This document shows, in pieces, positions 16,138 through 25,060 of a stretch of DNA of 52,525 nucleotides. The notes beneath the pieces are model-generated. The model was given only the letters and a program-made list of their open reading frames with translations. It ran no database searches and was not told where the DNA came from. The stretch comes from an uncultured Myxococcales bacterium. Lineage in GTDB: Bacteria > Myxococcota_A > Bradymonadia > UBA7976 > UBA1532. The stretch covers positions 1-52,525 of the forward strand of contig CAINDO010000417.1 in NCBI GenBank assembly GCA_903847385.1. Direction: 5' to 3'. How positions within the stretch are numbered: position 1 is the stretch's first letter; each line of letters starts with the position of its first letter. A program made the position numbers and the translations under genes.

Positions 16138-19100
16138 GTGTCGTTGTCCCCCTACTTGAAACGCCGGAGCGCCCCCGCGGTCGCTCTGGCCCTCCTCGCC
16201 TCGCTGGCGGCCGGTCCCGCCTCGGCCGTCACCACGAACTTCAGTGACGACGTCGAGACGGCCATCGACCGCGGCATCGACTGGCACGACGCGCAGGGGC
16301 ACCTGAGCGCCGTCAACAATTCCTGCGGCGAGGGCGCCGGCCTGGCGGCCCTCGCGGTGCTCGAGAAGCGACGCGACGCCAGCCAGAACGCCCTGAGCCA
16401 GGGCTGGGCCTTCGCCAACGCGGCCGACCGCACGCGCATCGAGAACGTCGTCACCTACGTGGCCACGCGCGCCGCGCAGCCGTTGCCCTACTACAACTAC
16501 CGCGATGGCGCCGACGCCATGGCGCTGGCGCTCTACCTGCGCACCAGCGGCCCAGACGCCAACAACCTGACGGCGCCCAACCTGCCGCAGGCCGCCGCCG
16601 GGCTCGCCGCCGCGACGGACCGCCTGCTCCAGACCCAGCAGCCCTTCGGGTACTGGTGTTACGCCGACCCGGACCCCAACGGCTGCCCGGACTCGTCGGT
16701 CACGCAGCTCGCGATCGCCGGCCTGGCCGCGGCGCGGGCCACGTTCCTCACGCCCGCCTTCGCCGATCCCGGCCGCGTCGCCAGCATCGACGCCGCCCTG
16801 CAGCTGACCGGCAACCTGTACGCCACCAACAACCACGTCGGCGCGCTGGAGCCCGGCGAGCTCGCCCACGGCTACCAGGGCGCGCGCCCGGACCTGGGCG
16901 TGCCCGGCAGCGGCGGCTCGCTGCAGCAGACCGCCTCGGGCACCTGGGCCATGCTGGTCGGCGGCCGCACGGTGAACGACGCCCCGGTGCAGAGCTACCT
17001 GCGCTGGCTGCGCAACCGCTTCCGCTACACCGACCTCAACATCGATGGCGAGGGGTGGATCCACTCCCTGCGCTACTTCATGTGGTCGGCGACCAAGTCG
17101 TTCCGCCTGATCGAGACGGCCGGCAACGCCCTGCCCGGCGTGCTGACCCCCGCGGACGTGGGCGGCCTCGACCCCGCCGCCGCGCCGGCCTACGGGCCCC
17201 GCCAGCCGCACCTGGATCCCACCCTGGTGGTCCGGCCCGCGTCCTTCGGCGCAGGCGGCGCCGGCTACTACGCCGATCCCAACGAGCCCGCGCGCTGGTA
17301 CTTCGACTTCGCCTACACGTTGCTCACCCACCAGGATCTGAACGCCGGCGCCCCCGCGGACTTCGGCTACTTCGTGCCGCCCGCCAACGTGGCCAACGGC
17401 AGCTACTGGAACGCCTGCGCCGATCAGGCCTGGGCCATCCTGGTGCTGGAGCGGGCCCTCGGCGGCCTCTGCCTGGACGACGACGGCGACGGCATCTGCA
17501 ACGACGAGGACGACTGTCCGCAAGAGGCCGATCCCGACCAGGTCGACGAGAACGGCAACGGCATCGGCGACGCCTGCGAGACCTGCTGCGGCCTGCCCGC
17601 GGCGGCGCCGGCGGCCTCGAGCGTCGAGGCCTGCGTGTCCGGGGGCGGCCAGCTCCTGCCCCCCGCCGCCTGCTGCGTGGACACGGACGCCGACGGCGTC
17701 TGTGACGCGGTCGACAACTGCATCGACGACCCGAACCCCAACCAGGCCGACAGCAACGAGAACGGCATCGGCGACGCCTGCGAGTCCGGCTGCTGCCGCC
17801 TGCCGGACGGCACGGTGCTGACGCTCGACTACGCGAAGTGCCTCGGCGGTCAGGGGGTCATCGAGCCCGCCGAGGTCTGTGAAGAGGTCGTGTGCTGCCA
17901 GCCCCACGCGGGCGGCCCGGCCAGCCTCGTGCCCTTCAGCCAGTGTCAGTTCGGGGTCGACTCCGTGGTGGACGATCTCCTCTGCTGCGCCTCGGAGATG
18001 TGCTGCCTGCTGCCCGGGGACGCGCTCGAGTCGACGCTCTACGCCGACTGCATCGCCCGAAACGGCGTCTCGGTGCCGCAGTCGTTCTGCGACACGCCCG
18101 TGTGCTGTCGTCAGGGGGACGGCCACTACGCCGCGCTCTCTCCGCACGACTGCGCGGCCACCGGGGGCGCCCCCGCCGTCGCCCTGCCCGGCGGCCCGGC
18201 CGACGCCGCCGCCTACTGCATCGACACCTGCTGCCGCGCGCCCGAGGTCGGGTTCGTGACCCTGCCCGTCGGGGACTGCCTCGGCGCCCAGGGGGTGATC
18301 GCCGAGCCGGCCTCGTGCCAGCAGCCCATCTGCTGTGGCACCGAGCAGGGCGCGCAGATCCTGGCCCCGCTGAACTGCGAAGCCGCCGGGGGCGCCGCCC
18401 TGGACGCGGTCTGGTGCGAGGACGTCTGCTGCCGGGGCATCGGCCCCGAGCCCATCGACGCGAACCGACTCGACTGCGTGCAGCAGGGCGGCATCGTCGT
18501 GGACGCCGAGGCGTGCAACCCGCCCGTCTGCTGCGCGCTGCCCGGCGGTGTCGTCGCCGAGATCAGCCCGGCCGACTGCGCGCTCCAGGGCGGCACCCCG
18601 ACGGCGCAGGCGAAGTGTGACTCCGTGGCGTGCTGCATCACCGCCGCCGGCAACGTGAGCTACGCCGGTGTCGCCGACTGCCTCGCCGCCGGCGGGCACG
18701 TGGACGCCAACGGGGCGGCCTGCGAGAAAGAGGTCTGCTGCCTCCGCGCGGACGGCTCGACGGTGATCGCGCCGTTCTCGGCGTGTGTCGCCGGCGGTGG
18801 CACCGAGACGGGCGCCGACGCCTGCGTGGTCGGCGCGGTCGCGTGCTGCGCCTTCCGCGATGGCTCCGTGGTCTTCATGGATCTGGCCCGCTGCCGGGAC
18901 TCCGGCGGCGCCCAGACGGAGATCGCGGCGTGCCAGCGCGAGGTCTGCTGCGAGATCACCGGCCAGCGGCCGGCCTACGCCCAGGCCAGCGCGTGCACCG
19001 AAGCCGGCGGCGCGACCGTCGCCGACGCCCTGTGTCAGGCCGACGTCGAGGTCTGCTGCATGTATCGGGACGGAACCACCGCGTTCCGCCTGCTGCAGGA

Positions 19101-19866
19101 CTGCCGCGATGGCGGCGGTCTGCGCGTCGGCGTGGCCGAGTGCCAGGCGCCCATCTGCTGTGACCTGCCCGATCGCACGGCCTACACGCTCAGCGATCCC
19201 ACCTGCACGACCCAGCAGGGTGCCGCCGCCGCGGAGAACTACTGCGCCGGTCCGGTCTGCTGCGTCCTGCCCGACGGCACCTCGGAGACGACGACCCTCG
19301 GCGCCTGCGAGGCGCAGCGCGGCCGCGTCCAGGCCGATGCCAGCTGCGCGCTGGACGTGTGCTGCCAGACCCGCGGCGGCGCCTCGTTCGCCGACCCGGC
19401 CGCCTGCGCCATCGCCGGTGGTGCGGTGGTCCCCGACAACACCTGCCTGCAGCCCGCCTGCTGCGAGACCAACGGTGTCCTGTCCCGCGTCACGCCGCCG
19501 GTCTGCGTCCGCGGTGGCGGCGCCCGGGTCGACGAGGCCAGCTGCGACCGCCCCGCCTGCTGCGAGACGAGCCCCGAGGTCTTCGAGGTCGGCACCGCCC
19601 TGGGCTGCGCCGCCACCGAGGTCTCCATGCGCGTCTGTCTGACGCTCGACGCCGCCGCCGCCCTGCGCGTCGGCAACAACCCCCTGACCGATCCGGCGCC
19701 CGCGGCCCCCGCGGCCCGCAACGCCGCCGGCTGCGCCACGACCGCCGGGGCCCCCGCCGGCACGGGCGCCCTCGCCGCCTTCGTGCTCCTCGGTCTCTCG
19801 CTCGCCACCCGCCGCCGCCGTGCCGCCCGCGCCCCCCGCGCCTCCCGCCAGGAGCTCGTCAAATGA
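16138..19866 (+). CDS. Alpha/alpha-toroid + TSP3 + Cys-Cys repeat protein with MYXO-CTERM tail (paralogue A)
   Basis: 1242 residues. A signal peptide (cleavage near ASA-V) precedes a domain at about 30-440 that looks like a prenyltransferase/squalene-cyclase-type helical toroid (GLAALAVLEKR, SSVTQLAIAGLAAAR, YFDFAYTLLTHQDL, DQAWAILVLERALGG). Calcium-binding thrombospondin-3 repeats follow at about 448-481 and 516-550 (DDDGDGICN...DACE). Then come about 19 tandem repeats of roughly 34 residues, each starting with CC and of the form CC-x2-P/D-G-x7-10-C-x3-G-G-x6-8-C. The tail is an Ala-rich linker, Cys1199, a hydrophobic helix and an Arg cluster, which is the MYXO-CTERM plan. The GTG at 16138 is used, but AGGAG at 16134-16138 fits a TTG start at 16144 better. 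The stop overlaps the next ATG. Confidence 0.85.
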   Translation: MSLSPYLKRRSAPAVALALLASLAAGPASAVTTNFSDDVETAIDRGIDWHDAQGHLSAVNNSCGEGAGLAALAVLEKRRDASQNALSQGWAFANAADRTRIENVVTYVATRAAQPLPYYNYRDGADAMALALYLRTSGPDANNLTAPNLPQAAAGLAAATDRLLQTQQPFGYWCYADPDPNGCPDSSVTQLAIAGLAAARATFLTPAFADPGRVASIDAALQLTGNLYATNNHVGALEPGELAHGYQGARPDLGVPGSGGSLQQTASGTWAMLVGGRTVNDAPVQSYLRWLRNRFRYTDLNIDGEGWIHSLRYFMWSATKSFRLIETAGNALPGVLTPADVGGLDPAAAPAYGPRQPHLDPTLVVRPASFGAGGAGYYADPNEPARWYFDFAYTLLTHQDLNAGAPADFGYFVPPANVANGSYWNACADQAWAILVLERALGGLCLDDDGDGICNDEDDCPQEADPDQVDENGNGIGDACETCCGLPAAAPAASSVEACVSGGGQLLPPAACCVDTDADGVCDAVDNCIDDPNPNQADSNENGIGDACESGCCRLPDGTVLTLDYAKCLGGQGVIEPAEVCEEVVCCQPHAGGPASLVPFSQCQFGVDSVVDDLLCCASEMCCLLPGDALESTLYADCIARNGVSVPQSFCDTPVCCRQGDGHYAALSPHDCAATGGAPAVALPGGPADAAAYCIDTCCRAPEVGFVTLPVGDCLGAQGVIAEPASCQQPICCGTEQGAQILAPLNCEAAGGAALDAVWCEDVCCRGIGPEPIDANRLDCVQQGGIVVDAEACNPPVCCALPGGVVAEISPADCALQGGTPTAQAKCDSVACCITAAGNVSYAGVADCLAAGGHVDANGAACEKEVCCLRADGSTVIAPFSACVAGGGTETGADACVVGAVACCAFRDGSVVFMDLARCRDSGGAQTEIAACQREVCCEITGQRPAYAQASACTEAGGATVADALCQADVEVCCMYRDGTTAFRLLQDCRDGGGLRVGVAECQAPICCDLPDRTAYTLSDPTCTTQQGAAAAENYCAGPVCCVLPDGTSETTTLGACEAQRGRVQADASCALDVCCQTRGGASFADPAACAIAGGAVVPDNTCLQPACCETNGVLSRVTPPVCVRGGGARVDEASCDRPACCETSPEVFEVGTALGCAATEVSMRVCLTLDAAAALRVGNNPLTDPAPAAPAARNAAGCATTAGAPAGTGALAAFVLLGLSLATRRRRAARAPRASRQELVK
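17788..19620 (+). repeat. Tandem Cys-Cys repeats within paralogue A
   Basis: Protein-level tandem units of about 34 residues, most beginning with CC and carrying an internal GG or QGG and a third and fourth Cys. About 18 units lie here, after one more before the second thrombospondin-like repeat. One unit reads CCRGIGPEP and has a direct counterpart in the paralogue. Confidence 0.8.
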
Positions 19867-22800
19867 TCCGGTCCTCTCTGCTCACCCTCGGGTGTCTCTC
19901 TGGTCTGTGTCTGGCGGCCACCGCCCAGGCGCAGATCGCCCAGCCGATCACGAACTTCAGCAACGACGTCGAGACCGCGATCGACTGGGGCATCGCCTGG
20001 ATGGAGAGCAACAACTTCCTGGCGGCTGCGGGCAACAGCTGCGGGCAGTTCACCGCCGTCGGTGACGGCGCCGGCCTCGCCGCCCTTGCCGTGCTCGAGA
20101 AGCGCCGCGCCGATCCCGCCCAGAACGCCCTGTCGCAGGGGTGGCAGTTCGCCAACCTCACGGACCAGACCCGCATCGCCAACGTGATGGCGTTCATCAT
20201 CAGCCGCCCCCTGGGGCTGCCGAGCGCCAACTACCGCGACGGCGCGGACATGATGGCCCTGTCGCTCTACCAGCGCACGGGCGGCCCCGATCAGGCCGGC
20301 GCGCTGACGGCCCTCGCCGATCGCGTCGACCGGGTGCTCGGCAACCAGAGCCCCACGGGGTACTGGGACTACGGCCTGCCCAACCCCCGTCTGGACTCTT
20401 CGGCCACGCAGCTCGTGATCGCCGGCCTCTCCGGCGCGCGGGCCGTGTACCAGAACCCGGCGACGTCCGACCCCGTGCGCGCCGCGGCCATCTCCGCCGC
20501 GCTGCAGCTCGCCGGGGACGCCTACGCGGCCAACGGCGGCGGCGCCACGGTCACGCCCACGGAGCGCGGCCACGGCTACTTCGACTGGGTGGCGGCGGGC
20601 CCCGTCACGCCCGGTGGGTTCGGCACGAGCCTGCAGCAGACCAGTTCGGGCCTGTGGGCCATGCTGGCCGGCGGGCGCACCGTGAACGATGCGGCGCCGC
20701 AGGCCTACGTGGAGTGGCTGCGGAACCACTACCGCTTCACGGACCTGTACCAGAACGGTCAGAACTTCACGTACTCGCTGCGCTACTACATGTGGTCGGC
20801 CACCAAGGCTTTCCGCCTGATCGAGCTGCAGAACAACGCGGCGTTCGGCATGCTCACGCCGGATGCCCTCGGCACGCTCGTCGCCGACCCCACGGCCCCG
20901 GCGAACCGGCAGGCCCGCCTGGACCCGGCGCTGCTGCCTCGCCCGGCGTCGTTCGCCAACGCGGCGAACTACATCAGCTTCGCGCCGATCAACCCCGGCG
21001 TGGGCGGCATCGGCTACTACACCGACCCCAACGAGCCCGGTCGCTGGTACTTCGACTTCGCGTACACCCTGTTGAGCCATCAGGATCTCAACGCGGCGTC
21101 GCCGGTCACCTTCGGCCAGTTCTACGGGAACGAGGCCTGGAGCCCCTGCGCCGATCAGGCCTGGGCCATCCTGGTGCTCGAGCGCGCCCTCGGCGGCATC
21201 TGCACGGACCTCGACGCGGACGGCATCTGCGACGAGGAGGACAACTGCGTGCAGGTGGCCAACCCCGACCAGACGGACGCCAACAACAACGGCATCGGCG
21301 ATGTGTGCGAGACCTGCTGCGAGCTGCCCGGCCAGTCGCCGACGTCGACCTCCGAGGCGACCTGCGCGCAGTCCGGCGGCGTGCCCGTCGCGGACATCCT
21401 GTGTGAGAACGTGGTGTGTTGCGCCACCGGGGCCGACGTCGCGCCCTATCTCATCGCGTCGGACGACTGCACCGCCGCCGGCGGCCACGCCATCGACGAG
21501 GCCATCTGCTGCGACGAGGCGCTCTGCTGCCGCCTGCCCGACGGCACGGCGGTGGACACGAACCACGCCGACTGCGTCGCCCGGCAGGGTGTGCCCGTGC
21601 CGGACGAGGTCTGTCAGGAGCCGCTCTGCTGCCACCTCCCGGACGGCACCTACGAGGTCGTCCCGGCCGCCGAGTGCTCCGAGTCCAACGGCGCCCTCGC
21701 GCGCCACCCCGATCTGTTCGCCAACGGGCCGGCGTTCCCCGACCTGTGCGCGGAGATGTGCTGCGTGCTGCCGGACGCCACCGCCCAGACGCTCATCGCC
21801 GGCGTGTGTCGGGACCTGGGGGGCGTGCCCGCCTTCAGCCCGGATGTGTGCAACGCGCCGGTGTGCTGCGGCACGGCCGACGGCGCCGTCTCCCTGACGG
21901 CGGACGCCTGCGTCGCGCAGCAGGGCGTCGTGCTCGGGGCGGACTTCTGCCTCGAGGTGTGCTGCCGGGGCATCGGGCCGGAGCCCTCGCCGGCCTCGCT
22001 GTGGTCCTGCCAGCAGGGCGGCGGCATCGTGGTGCCCGACGAGACCTGTGAGCCCACGGTGTGCTGCGGCCTGCCCGAGGGGGCGCCCCAGTACCTGCCC
22101 GACAGCGACTGCGCCGCACAGCAGGGCGTCGTGCTCGCCGCCGATCGCTGCGACAGCGCGTGCTGCGTGACCGCGGGCCAGCCCTCGGTGACCTCGACGG
22201 CGGCCTGCGCCGCCCAGGGCGGCACCGTGGACGCCAGCGGCGCGGCCTGCGCCGTGGCCATCTGCTGCGCGCTCCCCGACGGCCAGCCCAGCACCCTGCC
22301 CCTCACGGAGTGCCTCGCCGCCGGCGGCAGCGTCACGGCCGCCGAGAAGTGCGTCGACGCCGAGGTGTGTTGCGCCCTGCCCGACGGCACGGCCGCCACC
22401 ATGCTGACCTCGGCCTGCAGCACGGCCATGGGGCAGCCCACCGCCGCGGAGAAGTGCATGGACGCGCCGGGCTGCTGCAAGCTGCCCGACGGGACCACGG
22501 AGGACCTCTCCGCGGACGCCTGCAAGGAGGCGAACGGCACCTACATCGCGGACGTGGAGTGTGTCCCGGACGTCTGCTGCAAGCGCAAGGACGGCACCAT
22601 CGCCTTCGTGGATCCCGCCCAGTGCAAGGGGCCCGGGGCGGCCGTGGTGAGCGACGAGATGTGCGAGCAGAAGATCTGCTGCCGCGTGGACGGACACGTG
22701 GAGTGGCTCGCGGCGGACCAGTGTGACGAGGCGAACGGCCAGAACGTGGAGTCGGCCGCCTGCGTGGACGTCATCTGCTGCGAGGTGGAGACCGGGGTGT

Positions 22801-23066
22801 ATCAGGAGCTGTCCGCCGGCGAGTGCGCCGACCGCCCCGTCGCCCACCCCAAGCGCTGCAACGTGCCCGTGGAGATCGATGGCAGCCTGGTGGAGGACGA
22901 GAAGGACGCCGGCACCGGCAACGGCAACGGCAACGGAAACGGCGGCGGAAACGGCGGCGGCGGTTGCACCGCGGCGGCCCCCGTGGCCCCCGGCGCCCCC
23001 GCGCGTCTGTTGGCCCTGGCCGTCCTCGGTCTGGGTCTCGCGCGTCGGCGTCGCCGCCAGGGCTGA
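19863..23066 (+). CDS. Alpha/alpha-toroid + TSP3 + Cys-Cys repeat protein with MYXO-CTERM tail (paralogue B)
   Basis: 1067 residues, start ATG at 19863 overlapping the previous stop as ATGA, so translation is coupled. A signal peptide is cleaved near AQA. The toroid domain (about 25-440) is clearly homologous to that of paralogue A (TNFSNDVETAIDWGIAW, GLAALAVLEKR, YFDFAYTLLSHQDLN). A thrombospondin-3 repeat lies at about 449-483. Fifteen CC repeats follow (about 484-1010). A Gly/Asn linker, Cys1035, a hydrophobic helix and RRRRR end the protein, the classic MYXO-CTERM form. MYXO-CTERM tails are known to be processed by a CPBP-type intramembrane protease (myxosortase) and to yield surface-attached proteins; no such protease is in this window. 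Confidence 0.88.
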   Translation: MIRSSLLTLGCLSGLCLAATAQAQIAQPITNFSNDVETAIDWGIAWMESNNFLAAAGNSCGQFTAVGDGAGLAALAVLEKRRADPAQNALSQGWQFANLTDQTRIANVMAFIISRPLGLPSANYRDGADMMALSLYQRTGGPDQAGALTALADRVDRVLGNQSPTGYWDYGLPNPRLDSSATQLVIAGLSGARAVYQNPATSDPVRAAAISAALQLAGDAYAANGGGATVTPTERGHGYFDWVAAGPVTPGGFGTSLQQTSSGLWAMLAGGRTVNDAAPQAYVEWLRNHYRFTDLYQNGQNFTYSLRYYMWSATKAFRLIELQNNAAFGMLTPDALGTLVADPTAPANRQARLDPALLPRPASFANAANYISFAPINPGVGGIGYYTDPNEPGRWYFDFAYTLLSHQDLNAASPVTFGQFYGNEAWSPCADQAWAILVLERALGGICTDLDADGICDEEDNCVQVANPDQTDANNNGIGDVCETCCELPGQSPTSTSEATCAQSGGVPVADILCENVVCCATGADVAPYLIASDDCTAAGGHAIDEAICCDEALCCRLPDGTAVDTNHADCVARQGVPVPDEVCQEPLCCHLPDGTYEVVPAAECSESNGALARHPDLFANGPAFPDLCAEMCCVLPDATAQTLIAGVCRDLGGVPAFSPDVCNAPVCCGTADGAVSLTADACVAQQGVVLGADFCLEVCCRGIGPEPSPASLWSCQQGGGIVVPDETCEPTVCCGLPEGAPQYLPDSDCAAQQGVVLAADRCDSACCVTAGQPSVTSTAACAAQGGTVDASGAACAVAICCALPDGQPSTLPLTECLAAGGSVTAAEKCVDAEVCCALPDGTAATMLTSACSTAMGQPTAAEKCMDAPGCCKLPDGTTEDLSADACKEANGTYIADVECVPDVCCKRKDGTIAFVDPAQCKGPGAAVVSDEMCEQKICCRVDGHVEWLAADQCDEANGQNVESAACVDVICCEVETGVYQELSAGECADRPVAHPKRCNVPVEIDGSLVEDEKDAGTGNGNGNGNGGGNGGGGCTAAAPVAPGAPARLLALAVLGLGLARRRRRQG
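22911..22963 (+). repeat. GGCAAC/GGCGGC simple repeats in the MYXO-CTERM linker
   Basis: Tandem GGCAACG- and GGCGGC-type units encode a Gly/Asn linker just before Cys1035. Slippage here would change linker length without changing frame when whole units change. Confidence 0.6.
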
Positions 23067-23244
23067 GCGCCCGACGGGACCTGGGGCCCGGCCCCGCCTG
23101 CGGCGTGTCTCTGCTCCATGGGAGCGGAGTACGCCTCCACCGGTTTCGGGCCGCCCCCGGCCCCTTTCCCCGCCCATTCGCCCCTCGCCGCCCTGGCATG
23201 GTCCTCGCAGAGCTCCGGGTCCAACACCTTTCCGGAGTCCGACC

Positions 23245-23811
23245 ATGTCCCGCATCCCCGCCCTCGTCCTCTTCGCTTCCATCCTGAGCACGGCCTTCGC
23301 CCCCGGCGCGCGCGCCGAAGGTCTGGAGGGCGCGGCCGCGTCCGCCGTCGAAGAGACGGCCGCCCCCGCGTCCCACCTGGACATCACGCTCGGCCTCGGC
23401 ACGCAGACCGCCGGGCTCGGCGCCACCCTGGGCTACACGGCGGCCTCGGGTCTGCGCGCCGAGGCCTCTGCCGGCACGGCCATCGCGGTCGTGGGCGGCT
23501 CGGCCGCCGTCGGGGCCGCGTTCCGGGTGCTGGACCGGGGCGGCCACCGGCTGGAGGTGCCCCTGCTCGCCAACTTCTCGGCCATGAACTGCAGCTTGTG
23601 TGGCACGGACGGCAGCGCCAAGCGTTTCGTCGGCGTCGGCGTCGCCACGGGCCTGGACTGGCTCGTCGGCCACGACGGCGAGGCGCCGGGGTTCGTGCTC
23701 TCGCTGCGCGTCGGCGCTTCCGAGGCGGCCGCGACCGACGCCTACGACCCGGGACACACCGCGATGGGTGTCCTGCCCATCGCCCAGCTCGGCCTGGGCT
23801 GGGTGATCTGA
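23245..23811 (+). CDS. Secreted Gly/Ala-rich protein, possibly outer-membrane
   Basis: 188 residues with a signal peptide cleaved near ARA. The mature part alternates strands (LDITLGLGTQTAGLG, GLRAEASAGTAIAVVG, RFVGVGVATGLDWLVG) and ends GLGWVI, consistent with a small outer-membrane barrel. It has a CSLC pair in the middle. Function unknown. The 178-base gap before it shows no gene; it contains GCGTGTCTC at 23103 and a weak 5-3-5 hairpin at 23113-23125, neither convincing. Confidence 0.6.
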   Translation: MSRIPALVLFASILSTAFAPGARAEGLEGAAASAVEETAAPASHLDITLGLGTQTAGLGATLGYTAASGLRAEASAGTAIAVVGGSAAVGAAFRVLDRGGHRLEVPLLANFSAMNCSLCGTDGSAKRFVGVGVATGLDWLVGHDGEAPGFVLSLRVGASEAAATDAYDPGHTAMGVLPIAQLGLGWVI

Positions 23812-23866
23812 CCGATCTCACCGAAGAACGCTCGCCCGCGCCGGGGTCCAAGACTTCGGCGCACCG

Positions 23867-25060
23867 ATGCACATCACCCACGTCTACAACTGGCTCGACC
23901 CCCGGATGGGGGGCCCGCCGCTGGTCATCGCCGGCCTGGCGGCGGGGCAGCAGGCGCGGGGCCACGCGGTCACCCTGGTCTCGTCCGACCCGCCGGACTC
24001 TCCGGCGACGCAGCGGTTCCTGTCGGAGCGTCTGTCGCCGGTCCCGCCCCGGGTGAGCGTCGATCCGGGGTCGCTTTTGTTGCCGTTCGGGCCGTCGGCG
24101 CGCGCGGCGAAGGCCCTGGCGGCCACCGTGCGCGCCTCGGACGTCGTGCACCTGCACGGCCTGTGGGCGCCGGTGAACCTGGTCGCCGCGCGGCTGTGCA
24201 AGCGGTTCGGCGTGCCCTACGTGGTCACGGCGCACGGCATGCTCCACGCCGCCGCGCTGAACCAGAAGCGCATGAAGAAGCTCGTGGGGCTGCATCTGCT
24301 GGGCTACGGCGGGCTGTTGAGCGGCGCGGCGGCGCTGCATCTGTTGAACGCGGAGGAGCGGGTCTTCCCGGCCCGTGTCCGCGGTCGGGTGCCGGCGCGG
24401 CAGGCGATCATCCCCAACGGTGTGTTCCCGGACGAGTTCGCCGACCTGCCCGCGCCCGGCAGCTTCCGGGAAACGCTCCCCGCGCTCGGGGACGCGCCGT
24501 TCGTGCTCTATCTGGCGCGGTTGCACCTGCAGAAGGGCCCGGATCTGTTGGCCGAGACCTTCGCCCGCCTGGCGCCGCGCCGGCCCGACGTGCACCTGGT
24601 GGTGGCCGGCCCCGATCAGGGGGCGCGGGCGGACTTCGAGGCGCGCATCGCCCGCCACGGCCTGAGCGGGCGCGTGCACGTCGTCGGGCCGCGCTACGGC
24701 CGGGCGCGCATCGAGGCCATGCGCGACGCCGCGGTCTTCTGCCTGCCGAGCCGCCAGGAGGGCTTCAGCATGGGCATCACCGAGGCCCTGGCCTGCGGCG
24801 CGCCCTGCGTGGTCACCCGCACCTGCAACTTCCCGGAGATCACCACGGAGCGCCTCGGCCGGGAGACGGACCTGACCGCCGAGTCCCTGGCCGAGGGTCT
24901 GTTCGCCGTGCTGGGCGACCCGGAGGCGGCCCGCGAGATGGGCCGGCGCGGTCGGGCGCGGGTGCTCGAACACTACACCTGGCCGCGCGTCGTCGAGCAG
25001 ATGGACGCGCTGTACGAGGCCTGCCGCGAGCTCAGACCCGGTCGAACCCGGCGCTCGTGA
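23867..25060 (+). CDS. GT4-family glycosyltransferase
   Basis: 397 residues with a GT-B fold. The N-terminus has the GG[P/x]PLV nucleotide-sugar site (RMGGPPLVIAGLA), and the C-terminal half has LYLARLHLQKGPDLL and the E-x7-E region in SMGITEALACGAPCVVT. Such enzymes transfer a sugar from an NDP donor to a growing lipid-linked glycan on the inner face of the membrane. The donor is not predictable. It is the first plus-strand member of the polysaccharide cluster, and overlaps the convergent radical SAM gene by 29 bases. Confidence 0.9.
   Translation: MHITHVYNWLDPRMGGPPLVIAGLAAGQQARGHAVTLVSSDPPDSPATQRFLSERLSPVPPRVSVDPGSLLLPFGPSARAAKALAATVRASDVVHLHGLWAPVNLVAARLCKRFGVPYVVTAHGMLHAAALNQKRMKKLVGLHLLGYGGLLSGAAALHLLNAEERVFPARVRGRVPARQAIIPNGVFPDEFADLPAPGSFRETLPALGDAPFVLYLARLHLQKGPDLLAETFARLAPRRPDVHLVVAGPDQGARADFEARIARHGLSGRVHVVGPRYGRARIEAMRDAAVFCLPSRQEGFSMGITEALACGAPCVVTRTCNFPEITTERLGRETDLTAESLAEGLFAVLGDPEAAREMGRRGRARVLEHYTWPRVVEQMDALYEACRELRPGRTRRS

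Noticed and set aside
17788-22900. CRISPR-like or other DNA repeat array
   Set aside because: The repetition is at protein level (about 34 residues), with diverged DNA and no identical spacers and repeats; it is coding.
23103-23125. A fourth GTGTCTC element and a 5-3-5 hairpin upstream of 23245
   Set aside because: Single copy, and the same word also occurs within genes (for example near 28983); the hairpin has no T-run.
19239-23426. Long open frame on the minus strand (about 1395 codons) opposite the MYXO-CTERM paralogue B
   Set aside because: Antisense to a gene with clear domains and signal peptide; in high-GC DNA the opposite strand of a coding region often stays open, and its translation is low-complexity Gly/Val/Arg/His without any motif.
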